From: Cupriavidus pinatubonensis
Lineage (GTDB): Bacteria > Pseudomonadota > Gammaproteobacteria > Burkholderiales > Burkholderiaceae
Direction of reading: 5' to 3'
NCBI RefSeq assembly: GCF_019602855.1
Contig: NZ_CP080767.1
Span: 1,984,001 to 2,048,000, forward strand
DNA length: 64,000 bases
Shown in pieces: positions 1-6,934 of this stretch; positions within the stretch are counted from its first letter, which is position 1, and each line of letters starts with the position of its first letter. Position numbers and translations under genes: made by a program. The notes beneath the pieces were generated by a model. That model did not search any database and was not told the origin of the DNA. It saw only the letters and a list, made by a program, of their open reading frames with translations.

Positions 1-123
1 CCATGACAACACGTCGCCGGGGCTCTTCGCATCGTTCTCGATCATGGCATCGGTCACTGCCGCCTGAGTGGCCAGACTGGCCACGGCGGTCGCGACGGCC
101 ATCATTAGTCGTAACGTCCTCAT
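1..123 (-). CDS. PQQ-dependent alcohol dehydrogenase, N-terminal fragment (cut by window edge)
   Basis: Only the first 41 codons are inside the window. They read as a signal peptide (hydrophobic core about residues 4-18, cleavage near AxA-A) followed by AVTDAMIENDAKSPGDVLSW, which resembles the mature start of quinoprotein methanol/ethanol dehydrogenases (XoxF, ExaA, PedE/H types). These are periplasmic enzymes that oxidise alcohols using PQQ plus calcium or a lanthanide. The ATG at 123 has a GAGGAG box at 6-nt spacing; the in-frame ATG two codons upstream sits on the box and is unlikely. The metal-deciding Asp lies outside the window, so calcium and lanthanide forms cannot be told apart here. 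A kinase/regulator pair just upstream, on the same strand, probably controls it. Confidence 0.7.
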   Translation of the reverse strand, partial: MRTLRLMMAVATAVASLATQAAVTDAMIENDAKSPGDVLSW

Positions 124-321
124 TGTCATCTCCTCATTGTTCTCGGTGTCCGCGGCGCACCACTGCGCCATGCATCCGACACGCAGTCGGCAATTCCCAT
201 GCCAATCGAATCGCCGCCAAAACCGGCCGGCTGCGGCCGCAAAGCGCTGTGCGACCGTGTCAGCGCGCAACACTGCGTTGCATCTGCTCCAGAACTGAGC
301 AACCGCCAACAGCCTGGCCGG

Positions 322-942
322 TCAACCGAAACCATGCTCCACCGCATAGCGATGCATCTCGATGCGGTTGGCCAGTCCCATCTTCTTGCGGATGAGCGTC
401 TGGTAGTTGGCCACGGTCTTGGTACTGAGGCAGAAGCGCGCAGCGACGTCCTCAAGCGCGGTGCCACGCGCGAACTGACGGAACAGGTCGAACTCCCGCG
501 GCGACAACGCAAGGTGCGGCGGCTGCCCACCCGTGTCGAGCAGGCCGGCGATGTCATCGGACAGCACCCGCAGGCCGCCCGCCACCCTGCGTACAGCGTC
601 CACCAGCGCCTCCGGCGCGCTGTTCTTGGTCAGATAGCCAACCGCCCCGGCGCGCATCGCCTGCATCACGATGGCGGCGCTGTCGTGCATGCTGAACACC
701 AGCGTGTGCAGCGCGGGAACGCGTATACGCAGCCGCTGGAGCATCTCCAGGCCGCCGCGGCCGGGCATGGAAAGGTCAAGGATCAGCACGTCAGCCCGAT
801 TGCGGACCAGCCAGTCGTAGGCAGTATCGGCATCGCCGAACTCCGCCACCACACGCATCCCCTCGTCCAGTTCCAGCAGGCGACGGTAGCCGGTGCGCAC
901 CACTGCGTGATCATCGGTGATCACTATGTCGATCGTTTTCAT
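322..942 (-). CDS. LuxR/NarL-family response regulator
   Basis: 206-residue regulator: receiver domain at about 1-120 (acidic pair D10/D11, phospho-acceptor D56 in LILDLSMPG, conserved Lys near 105), then a LuxR-type helix-turn-helix at about 140-200 (LSPREFDLF, STKTVANYQTLIRKKMGL). It is the DNA-binding partner of the kinase encoded just upstream: its ATG overlaps the kinase stop codon as ATGA, so the two are translationally coupled. GGGGAG precedes the start. The pair lies next to a PQQ alcohol dehydrogenase gene, as do MxaX/MxaY and PedR-type systems, so control of that dehydrogenase (and perhaps the divergent TonB receptor) is the likely role. That target is inference from position. Confidence 0.88.
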   Translation of the reverse strand: MKTIDIVITDDHAVVRTGYRRLLELDEGMRVVAEFGDADTAYDWLVRNRADVLILDLSMPGRGGLEMLQRLRIRVPALHTLVFSMHDSAAIVMQAMRAGAVGYLTKNSAPEALVDAVRRVAGGLRVLSDDIAGLLDTGGQPPHLALSPREFDLFRQFARGTALEDVAARFCLSTKTVANYQTLIRKKMGLANRIEMHRYAVEHGFG

Positions 943-2351
943 GCTGGCTGGCTCCCCTGGTGAATTTGCGGGACCGGCGGGATTGGCGGGATTGGCGGGA
1001 TTGGCGGGATCTGCGGGATCTGCGCCGTGTCGTGCGCTGGTGCAGGCAGCGGAAAGGCCGCGCTCAGCCGGCAGCCGCGCGTGTCCCCGGTGCCCTCCGC
1101 AGCCCCGATGCATAGCGTGGCGCAATGCGCCCACGCGCGTTCCTGCATGCCCCGCAAGCCGTGGCTGCGCTGCATCGCTGCGGCGATGTCGCCTATGCCC
1201 GAGCCATCGTCTTCCACGCACCAGCGGACTTCATTGCCGCGTCGCACAATGCAGATCGACGCGCGGCTGGCGCCGGCATGGCGCATGACATTGGTCAGCG
1301 CCTCCTGCGTCATCCGGTAGAGCGTGAGGGTCAGATCCGGATCCAGCACGGCGCCGCCCAGGTCGACATCGCAATCGAGCCCCACCGCCTGGCCTGGCTG
1401 TCCGCGCCAGCCCCGGACCAGGTCCTGCAACAACCGCGGCAGGCAGGCGACGCGTCCGTCGGGTTGCCCGCCATGCGGGCGCAGCCGGTGCAACAGGTGG
1501 CGGACTTCGTCCTGGATCCGGGCGCAGTGCCCGGCCAGATCGTTGGCCACGATCTGCAGCATCGGCGCATGCGCGCTCTTGCGTACCAGGTAGGTGGCGT
1601 CCGCGCGCATGGCAGTCAGCACCTGGCCGAACTCATCGTGCAGCTCGCGCGCCAGCCTGGCGCGCTCGCACTCCTGCGCATCGAGCAGCTTGCGGCTCAG
1701 CGCCCGGCGCTCGAGCTGGTGCTGCGCTAGCGCGCCGGCAAGATGATTCAACGCCCGGCGCACCTGATCCAGTTCGCGGATGTGCATGGCGGGCAGGCGC
1801 ACGCTGTAGTCCTTGCGTTCGTAGTGGCCTATGGCATCGAGGATCTGCTGCAAGGGCGCAAACGCGCGCCGCGCCGTCCACGACAAGCAGCACAGCAACA
1901 GCACGCTGTACGCCCCAAGCATGGCCAGGTTGCCAACGACGTCTCCGCGCGCCTCACGCAGTTCGCTGTCCGGGTTCCAGCGCAGCGCCGCATGATAGAC
2001 GGTGCCATCGCGCGCGCGGATCTCCCATTGGCTTTCTGCGTGCACCAGGTCGCCTTTGGGTGTCGCATCCACCAGCACGCGGCCAGCGGCATCCTCGACG
2101 TGCAGCCGCAGATGGCGCATCCGCGCCGACTGATTGATGGCGCGCAGCGCAGCGAGCTGCGCCGCGCGTTCGGCCGGTCCGGCGGCCTGCAGTGCCGACA
2201 GCCGCGCAACCAGTTGCGCTGTCGCGGCTGCGCCGCTGCGCTCTTCGCCGATTGCCTGCCGTGCTAGCCACAGGGCTCCCAGCAGCGCACAGCCCAGGCA
2301 CGCGCAAGCCAGCCACAACGCTCGGCTGGCCAGAAAGCGGGACATCGTCAT
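939..2351 (-). CDS. MoxY-like sensor histidine kinase (HisKA_3 type)
   Basis: 470 residues: transmembrane helix 11-30, a periplasmic domain of about 110 residues resembling the LapD/MoxY sensory domain, a second helix at 141-159, HAMP-like linker 160-212, HisKA_3 dimerisation helix with phospho-acceptor H238 in RELHDEFGQ, and a C-terminal ATPase domain (N box near EALTNVMRHAGA; G box DDGSGIGD and GLRGMQERA). GGAGGAG at 7-nt spacing supports the start at 2351. It is coupled to the regulator by a 4-nt overlap. The extreme C-terminus is odd: a Pro/Ile tail (IPPIPPIPP) encoded by a 9-bp tandem repeat. The family includes methanol-utilisation sensors, consistent with the adjacent PQQ dehydrogenase gene; the ligand is unknown. 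Confidence 0.87.
   Translation of the reverse strand: MTMSRFLASRALWLACACLGCALLGALWLARQAIGEERSGAAATAQLVARLSALQAAGPAERAAQLAALRAINQSARMRHLRLHVEDAAGRVLVDATPKGDLVHAESQWEIRARDGTVYHAALRWNPDSELREARGDVVGNLAMLGAYSVLLLCCLSWTARRAFAPLQQILDAIGHYERKDYSVRLPAMHIRELDQVRRALNHLAGALAQHQLERRALSRKLLDAQECERARLARELHDEFGQVLTAMRADATYLVRKSAHAPMLQIVANDLAGHCARIQDEVRHLLHRLRPHGGQPDGRVACLPRLLQDLVRGWRGQPGQAVGLDCDVDLGGAVLDPDLTLTLYRMTQEALTNVMRHAGASRASICIVRRGNEVRWCVEDDGSGIGDIAAAMQRSHGLRGMQERAWAHCATLCIGAAEGTGDTRGCRLSAAFPLPAPAHDTAQIPQIPPIPPIPPIPPVPQIHQGSQPA
965..1024. repeat. 9-bp tandem repeat at the kinase/regulator junction
   Basis: Six full copies and a partial copy of the 9-bp unit NNNGCGGGA (central units TTGGCGGGA) on the plus strand. 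In the kinase frame it encodes Pro-Ile-Pro repeats at the C-terminus. It ends about 20 bp upstream of the response-regulator start on the minus strand. Because the unit is a multiple of three, copy-number change would alter tail length without breaking the frame. Confidence 0.85.
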
Positions 2352-2514
2352 GGCGGTGCTCCTCCGCAGGATGGGGCGCAGGCAGGGCTCAGGTCAGGAG
2401 GTTTTCCCGACGCGGGCGGTATGGAACCTGCTCGCTCCTGCACTCAGTTTGTTCAGATCAGACCAGGTGTTGCCCGACGCAGGCAGCCCACCCGTGTTCC
2501 GGAGGAGATGCAAG

Positions 2515-4956
2515 ATGCCAGCCAACCCGTTCCCTGCCCCGCTATCGCAGGCCAACCGTCACGCCGCGGCGCACCGGGGCAGGCGCTGTAGCCGTGCCAC
2601 CACGATCATCGCCATGGCCGCTGCGGTGCTGGCGCAGCGGCCGGCTGTTGCACAACAGGACACCGTTGCTCCAAAGCAGGACAGCGCGGTGCTGCCCGAA
2701 GTCCTGGTGGTAGCCACCGCGCCGCTTCCGGGCATCGGCGTGGACAGCGACCTGGTGCCCTACACCGTGCAGACCGTGCGCGGCGAACAACTCGATGGCA
2801 CGCGCGCGAGCAACCTGACCGACTACCTGGCCCGCAACCTGGCCGGCGTCAACGTCAACGATATCCAGGGCAGCCCGTTCCAGAGCGACATCACGTACCG
2901 TGGCTACCGCGCTTCGTCTATGCCGGGCATGCCGCAAGGCCTCTCGGTCTACCTGGACGGCGTGCGCGTCAACGAACCGTTCGGCGATGTGATCAGCTGG
3001 GACATGATTCCCGAGGCCGCGCTGTCAAGCGTCTCGCTGGTCTCCAGCGCCAACCCGGCCTACGGCCTGAACAGCCTCGGCGGTGCGCTGGCAATGACCA
3101 CGCGGTCCGGCCTGGACTCGCCGGGCTTCACCGCCGACCTCTCGTATGGCAGCGGCAACCGCAAGCGCGCCGACCTCTCAGGCGGCGTGCGCAGCGACAG
3201 CGGTTGGCACGCTTTCGCCGCCGGCACGCTGTTCCAGGAACATGGATGGCGCGACAACTCGTCGGGACGGCTCGGCAACGTCTTTGCCAAGGCTGGCTAT
3301 GCGGGGGAGACCAACAGCGTGGATGTGTCGCTGCTGCACGGCAGCAGCACGTTGACCGGCAACGGGCTGGTACCGGCCTTCCATGCCAGCGGCAATGGGA
3401 CGGAGGCCGACCTCTACCAGACGAACCGCCGCGCGGTTTACACCTATCCGGACCAGACCCGCAACCAGGTCACACAGGTCGCGGTCAACAGCCGCCACTG
3501 GTTCGACGACAAGACCAGCGCCGCCGCCCTGGCCTATGTGCGCACCAGCCGGCGCGACACCGCCAACGGCGACGTCAACCCTGACTACGAAACCTATATC
3601 GAAGCCTGCGAGGATGGCTTCAACGCCGACGGCAGCCCACGCGGTGATGGCTGCGGCGTGACCCGGGCCGAAGGTGCGGCGTTGCGCCCCGCCATCATCA
3701 ACACCACGCATATGCGGCAGCAGACCGTCGGCGTTGCGTTGAGCCTGGCCAAGGAGACCGAGCACCACGTGCTGAACGCCGGCACGACGCTGGACCGCAG
3801 CCGCCTGACCTATTCCCAATACGCCCAGCCTGGCACCTTTACCGACGACCGCGGCGCCGTGGCCGATCCCGATGCGCCCAATGCGCTGGTCTCCGGCGTC
3901 AGCGGCAATGCGCGCACATTCGGCGTGTACCTGTCCGACACCTGGTCGGTGACGCCAAGCACCTTCCTGACGGCATCGGCGCGATGGAACCTTGCCACGG
4001 TGAGCAATACCCTGCAAAACAGCGACGGCACCGAGCAGCCGCGCGAGAGCTTTACCTACCGCCACCTCAACCCCGCGCTCGGGCTGGTGCAGAAGCTGGG
4101 CGCTGGCGTCACGGTGTTCGGCGGCTACGCGCAGAACAACCGCGTGCCTACGGTTCTCGAACTCGGCTGCGCCGACCCCGCGCAGCCGTGCCGTCTGCCG
4201 GCCGGGCTGCAGGCCGACCCCTATCTCAAGCAGGTGGTCTCGCACGCCTTCGAAACCGGCGTGCGCTGGCGCCGCGGCAAGGACACCGAAGTCACCGCGA
4301 CGCTCTATCGCATCGACAACCACGACGACATCCTGTTCCTGCGCGCGCCCAACACCCAGTTCGGCTATTTCGCCAACTTCGACCGTACCCGCAACCAGGG
4401 CCTCGACCTCACCGCGCACCATCGGGTCGGCGATGTCACGCTGCGCCTTGGCTACAGCTATCTGCAGGCGACCTACCAGGCGAACGGACAGCTGGCGGCA
4501 GGCGAGCGCACCATCGACGTTCACCCCGGCATGCGCATGGCCGGCGTGCCGCGCCATTCGTTCAAGTTCGGCATAGACTGGCAGGCGCTGGCGGGCCTCA
4601 CGCTGGGTGCCGATGTGGTGGCCGTATCCAGCAGCGTCGCCAGCGGCAATGAAGACGGACTGCGCAGCGATCCGCAGCCGGGTCAACCGCCCAAGACGGC
4701 GGACTGGCATGTGCCCGGCTACGCCACCGTCAACCTGCGGGCGGCGTACCAGGTGAGCAAACGGTTCGAGGTCTATGCGCGCGTGGCCAATCTGTTCGAC
4801 CGGCGCTACGAGACCTACGGCCAACTGGCTAACAACGTGTTTCCTGGCGGTAACCTCGTGCAGCCGCATGTCGCGCCGGGAGATAGCGCGACGTCGTTGT
4901 TCGTGGCCCCGGGAGCGCCGCGCAGCGTCTGGCTGGGCGTGGTGTACAAGATGTAG
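2515..4956 (+). CDS. TonB-dependent outer-membrane receptor
   Basis: 813 residues: signal peptide (positively charged start, hydrophobic core near 28-40, cleavage after AVAQ), a TonB-box-like EVLVVAT at 62-68, plug domain at about 75-200 (VRGEQLDGTRASNLTDYL, VYLDGVRVNEPFGD), then a 22-strand-type beta barrel to the end (ARVANLFDRRYETYGQLANN near the C-terminus). It takes up a scarce ligand across the outer membrane using TonB energy. I chose ATG 2515 because GGAGGAG lies 7 nt upstream and the signal peptide follows; the frame stays open further upstream without support. It is divergent from the MoxY-like kinase and near a PQQ dehydrogenase gene, so a lanthanide-complex, PQQ or metal-chelate receptor is possible; the sequence alone does not decide. 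Confidence 0.9.
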   Translation: MPANPFPAPLSQANRHAAAHRGRRCSRATTIIAMAAAVLAQRPAVAQQDTVAPKQDSAVLPEVLVVATAPLPGIGVDSDLVPYTVQTVRGEQLDGTRASNLTDYLARNLAGVNVNDIQGSPFQSDITYRGYRASSMPGMPQGLSVYLDGVRVNEPFGDVISWDMIPEAALSSVSLVSSANPAYGLNSLGGALAMTTRSGLDSPGFTADLSYGSGNRKRADLSGGVRSDSGWHAFAAGTLFQEHGWRDNSSGRLGNVFAKAGYAGETNSVDVSLLHGSSTLTGNGLVPAFHASGNGTEADLYQTNRRAVYTYPDQTRNQVTQVAVNSRHWFDDKTSAAALAYVRTSRRDTANGDVNPDYETYIEACEDGFNADGSPRGDGCGVTRAEGAALRPAIINTTHMRQQTVGVALSLAKETEHHVLNAGTTLDRSRLTYSQYAQPGTFTDDRGAVADPDAPNALVSGVSGNARTFGVYLSDTWSVTPSTFLTASARWNLATVSNTLQNSDGTEQPRESFTYRHLNPALGLVQKLGAGVTVFGGYAQNNRVPTVLELGCADPAQPCRLPAGLQADPYLKQVVSHAFETGVRWRRGKDTEVTATLYRIDNHDDILFLRAPNTQFGYFANFDRTRNQGLDLTAHHRVGDVTLRLGYSYLQATYQANGQLAAGERTIDVHPGMRMAGVPRHSFKFGIDWQALAGLTLGADVVAVSSSVASGNEDGLRSDPQPGQPPKTADWHVPGYATVNLRAAYQVSKRFEVYARVANLFDRRYETYGQLANNVFPGGNLVQPHVAPGDSATSLFVAPGAPRSVWLGVVYKM

Positions 4957-5028
4957 CAGCCCTCTCGGGATAGCGCGATCCGAATTGCGCGCGGATTGGC
5001 TGTGCTTCGTGTTCGTCTGGCTTGGGGT

Positions 5029-5067
5029 CGCCGCACAGGAACCCTCTATTTCGGTTACCGTGCGGCG
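5029..5067. terminator. Inverted repeat between convergent genes
   Basis: CGCCGCAC (5029-5036) pairs perfectly with GTGCGGCG (5060-5067), with AACC/GGTT pairing possible inside the loop. It lies between the TonB receptor stop (4956) and the stop of the convergent small secreted-protein gene (5084). There is no T-run, so it is a weak, possibly bidirectional, terminator candidate. Confidence 0.4.
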
Positions 5068-5083
5068 GCGCCAGAGCCAGATT

Positions 5084-5311
5084 TCAGATGTGAGCGCCAT
5101 CAGTGAACGGATCGCGCGGATCCGTGATCTTCGCGCTGTCCGTGAAGACATCGAAATTGTTTGTCTTCGCGCCGTCGGTGAACGGATCGCGTGGCCCCGC
5201 GACGTGAGTATTGCAATCGGTGCAGGCACTTTCGGTGCGGCCAGCGAAGGCATTGGATTGGGACGCGAAGGATGCCAGCGCGACAGCGGCCAGTGGAATC
5301 AGGAATTTCAT
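5084..5311 (-). CDS. Small secreted protein with RDPFTDGA repeats
   Basis: 75 residues with a clear signal peptide (MKF, hydrophobic core, cleavage after SNAFA). The mature part of about 52 residues has a Cys pair (ACTDC) and two copies of RDPFTDGA plus a degenerate copy FDVFTDSAK. No function is recognised. The start at 5311 is set by GGAG at 6-nt spacing and the signal peptide. It follows the ECF sigma and anti-sigma genes and has its own ECF-like promoter, so it is a probable target of that sigma factor. A second protein with the same motif is encoded at 36586-36804 beside a metal-type two-component system. The repeated acidic motif and Cys pair suggest a periplasmic metal- or stress-related peptide; this is inference. 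Confidence 0.8.
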   Translation of the reverse strand: MKFLIPLAAVALASFASQSNAFAGRTESACTDCNTHVAGPRDPFTDGAKTNNFDVFTDSAKITDPRDPFTDGAHI

Positions 5312-5441
5312 GACAGTCTCCAGATGCGGTAAGTGCAGGGACCGAGGCACACGGCGTATCGTTACCTCGACCTTGCCTCGGCTGCACGACGCTCTGTCCT
5401 GGTAGAGATCCTGGACCTCGCGGAACAGGCGCCGTGCACCA

Positions 5442-5472
5442 GTAAAACGCTCGCCACGCGCCTTTTATTCCC
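5442..5472 (-). promoter_or_regulatory. ECF-type promoter for the RDPFTDGA gene
   Basis: On the minus strand GGGAATAAA (5472-5464) is followed after exactly 16 nt by TTTTAC (5447-5442). The same -35 element, spacing and a TTCTAC -10 occur in front of the ECF sigma gene. The -35 overlaps the anti-sigma stop codon. Predicted transcription start is near 5435, leaving a leader of about 120 nt. Confidence 0.6.
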
Positions 5473-6148
5473 GCATTCTTTGCGTAGCTTGCAGTGCTTG
5501 TACAAACGCCTGCAGGTGCGCGGGCTCCGCGTCGGTGATGGCCCAGAAGTTCATGCCGTGCTGGTGCCAGCGCGCCACCGCGTATCCGTCAGTGGAATAG
5601 CTTGCCGCTACCGTTTCGCCGTTCTTTGCCGGCACGATGTAGAGATCGATCGGATGCTTCTGGTAGCGGTAGATCAGCACGCCGACGGTGCGGCGGTCGA
5701 CATAGTCGACCCGGCCGCCTGCCAGTGGAAAGCCGTCCGCCTCGAGATCGATGACGGGCGGCGCGTAGTCGAGCCGGCCGTTGAACCACGGCTTGACGGT
5801 GTGCTGGTCGGTCGAGACCACATCGATCGGGTGCTGCGACAACAGCGCGCGCACATGGCTCGCAAGGATCTCCTGCCCCACATCGGGCGGAGGCGGCCGC
5901 ACGAAGATCAACGCACCGACCAACAGCGCCGAGGCCGCCACGCCAGCCAGACCGCCGCCAGCCCACGCCAGCGCGCTGCCCGAAGACAGCGTGGGCCAGG
6001 TGAAGCGGGCCAAGCGGGTGGCACGGGGCCGCGGTTCGCGTGGCAGGGCGGCCAGCACGCGCGCGGACAGATGCGCCGGCGCACGGTAATAGAGCGATCC
6101 GTCGTGCAGCATGCCGTGCAGCGAGTTTTCCATCGCATCGTCATCCAT
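5465..6148 (-). CDS. Membrane anti-sigma factor
   Basis: 227 residues: a cytoplasmic N-terminal part of about 55 residues, one transmembrane helix at about 58-83, and a periplasmic domain of about 145 residues containing QHTVKPWFNGRLDYAPPVIDL and an LIYR segment, a pattern I associate with anti-sigma factors paired with ECF sigma factors in Burkholderiaceae. No HxxxCxxC zinc motif is visible. It should hold the sigma factor inactive until a cell-envelope signal arrives. ATG 6148 overlaps the sigma gene by 8 nt and has GGGAG at 6 nt, so the two are coupled. Its stop codon forms part of the -35 element of the promoter for the next gene. The longer open frame to 6247 is shadow from the sigma gene. 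Confidence 0.85.
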   Translation of the reverse strand: MDDDAMENSLHGMLHDGSLYYRAPAHLSARVLAALPREPRPRATRLARFTWPTLSSGSALAWAGGGLAGVAASALLVGALIFVRPPPPDVGQEILASHVRALLSQHPIDVVSTDQHTVKPWFNGRLDYAPPVIDLEADGFPLAGGRVDYVDRRTVGVLIYRYQKHPIDLYIVPAKNGETVAASYSTDGYAVARWHQHGMNFWAITDAEPAHLQAFVQALQATQRMRE

Positions 6149-6758
6149 GATTCGCTCCCATCGAATGGTCCTGCACCGGCACCTGAAGACGCGCGCTGCC
6201 GCCGACATGGCTATGCGCCCTGGCCTGCTCGGCGCGCACCGCGGCACAGAGCATGTGACGCGCGCGCGCCAGCCGCGACATCACGGTTCCGATCGGGATA
6301 TCGGCAACCAGAGCGATATCGCGATAGCTCATGTCTTCGAGTTCCCGCAGGACAAGCACTTCTCGGTACACGACTGGCAAGCGTTCGAGCGCCCGGTGGA
6401 CCAGCTGCACTTCGTCGTGGCGCACCGCAAGCATTTCCGGATTGGTGCCGATATCGTCGACCCAACCGGGCAATCGCTCATCGCCATGCAACGTATCGTC
6501 GTAAGGCGTCCCGTCCGCCGCATCACGCCGCCGGCGCCATTCGCTGAACCACGTGTTCCTGACGATGGCCAGCAGCCATGCGCGCGCGCCATCGCCGTTG
6601 AAGCTGTCGAAGAATCGGTATGCGCGCAGATAGGCATCCTGCACGATATCGTCTGCATCGCTTGCGCTGCCGCTTAGCCAGCGCGCCAGGTTGTAGGCGG
6701 CATCCAGATGCGGCAGCGCCACTTGCGCGAAGCGGCTGGACTTGTCGGTTGCTATCAC
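6141..6758 (-). CDS. ECF-family RNA polymerase sigma factor
   Basis: 205 residues with sigma region 2 (AAYNLARWLSGSASDADDIVQDAYLRAYRFFDSF, region 2.2 Asp/Glu pattern, then RAWLLAIVRNTWFSEWRRRR) and region 4 (LERLPVVYREVLVLRELEDMSYRDIALVADIPIGTVMSRLARARHML). The start is a GTG at 6758 with AGGAG at 6 nt. It is followed by an overlapping anti-sigma gene and a small secreted protein. An ECF-type promoter directly upstream resembles the one before the secreted-protein gene, which suggests autoregulation. The inducing signal is unknown. Confidence 0.93.
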   Translation of the reverse strand: MIATDKSSRFAQVALPHLDAAYNLARWLSGSASDADDIVQDAYLRAYRFFDSFNGDGARAWLLAIVRNTWFSEWRRRRDAADGTPYDDTLHGDERLPGWVDDIGTNPEMLAVRHDEVQLVHRALERLPVVYREVLVLRELEDMSYRDIALVADIPIGTVMSRLARARHMLCAAVRAEQARAHSHVGGSARLQVPVQDHSMGANHG

Positions 6759-6783
6759 GGCGCTCTCCTGTTCCCGGCCTGTG

Positions 6784-6814
6784 TAGAACCGCCAGAAAAC
6801 GGGATTTATTCCCG
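6784..6814 (-). promoter_or_regulatory. ECF-type promoter of the sigma factor gene
   Basis: On the minus strand GGGAATAAA (6814-6806), 16 nt, TTCTAC (6789-6784). Spacing and elements match the promoter of the RDPFTDGA gene (5442-5472). The predicted start near 6777 leaves a 20-nt leader holding the AGGAG box. Confidence 0.6.
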
Positions 6815-6839
6815 GCGTTGCGGATTTTTATTAATCCGG
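6797..6839 (-). terminator. Twin hairpins downstream of aspA
   Basis: Reading the minus strand downstream of aspA: CGGATT-AATAAA-AATCCG (6839-6822), then CGGGA-ATAAA-TCCCG followed by TTTT (6815-6797). The second hairpin with its T-run is a weak terminator for aspA. It overlaps the -35 element of the sigma promoter, so the fold and the promoter share bases. Confidence 0.4.
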
Positions 6840-6934
6840 ATCCGGGAATAGAATGCGGCGCGAGGAGGTATACCGGCGGCGGCAAATACCGCTGGTGGCG
6901 GAAAATGAGAAGACAGAGTTGCCGCCCCAATCTT

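Noticed and set aside
3178..5253. A 691-codon open frame antisense to the TonB receptor.
   Set aside because: Same shadow composition; it runs over the small secreted-protein gene in another frame and has no recognisable domain.
6844..6872. GGGAATAGA followed 16 nt later by TATACC on the plus strand, similar to the ECF promoters.
   Set aside because: The -35 and -10 both differ from the other two copies and the only transcript would run antisense into aspA.
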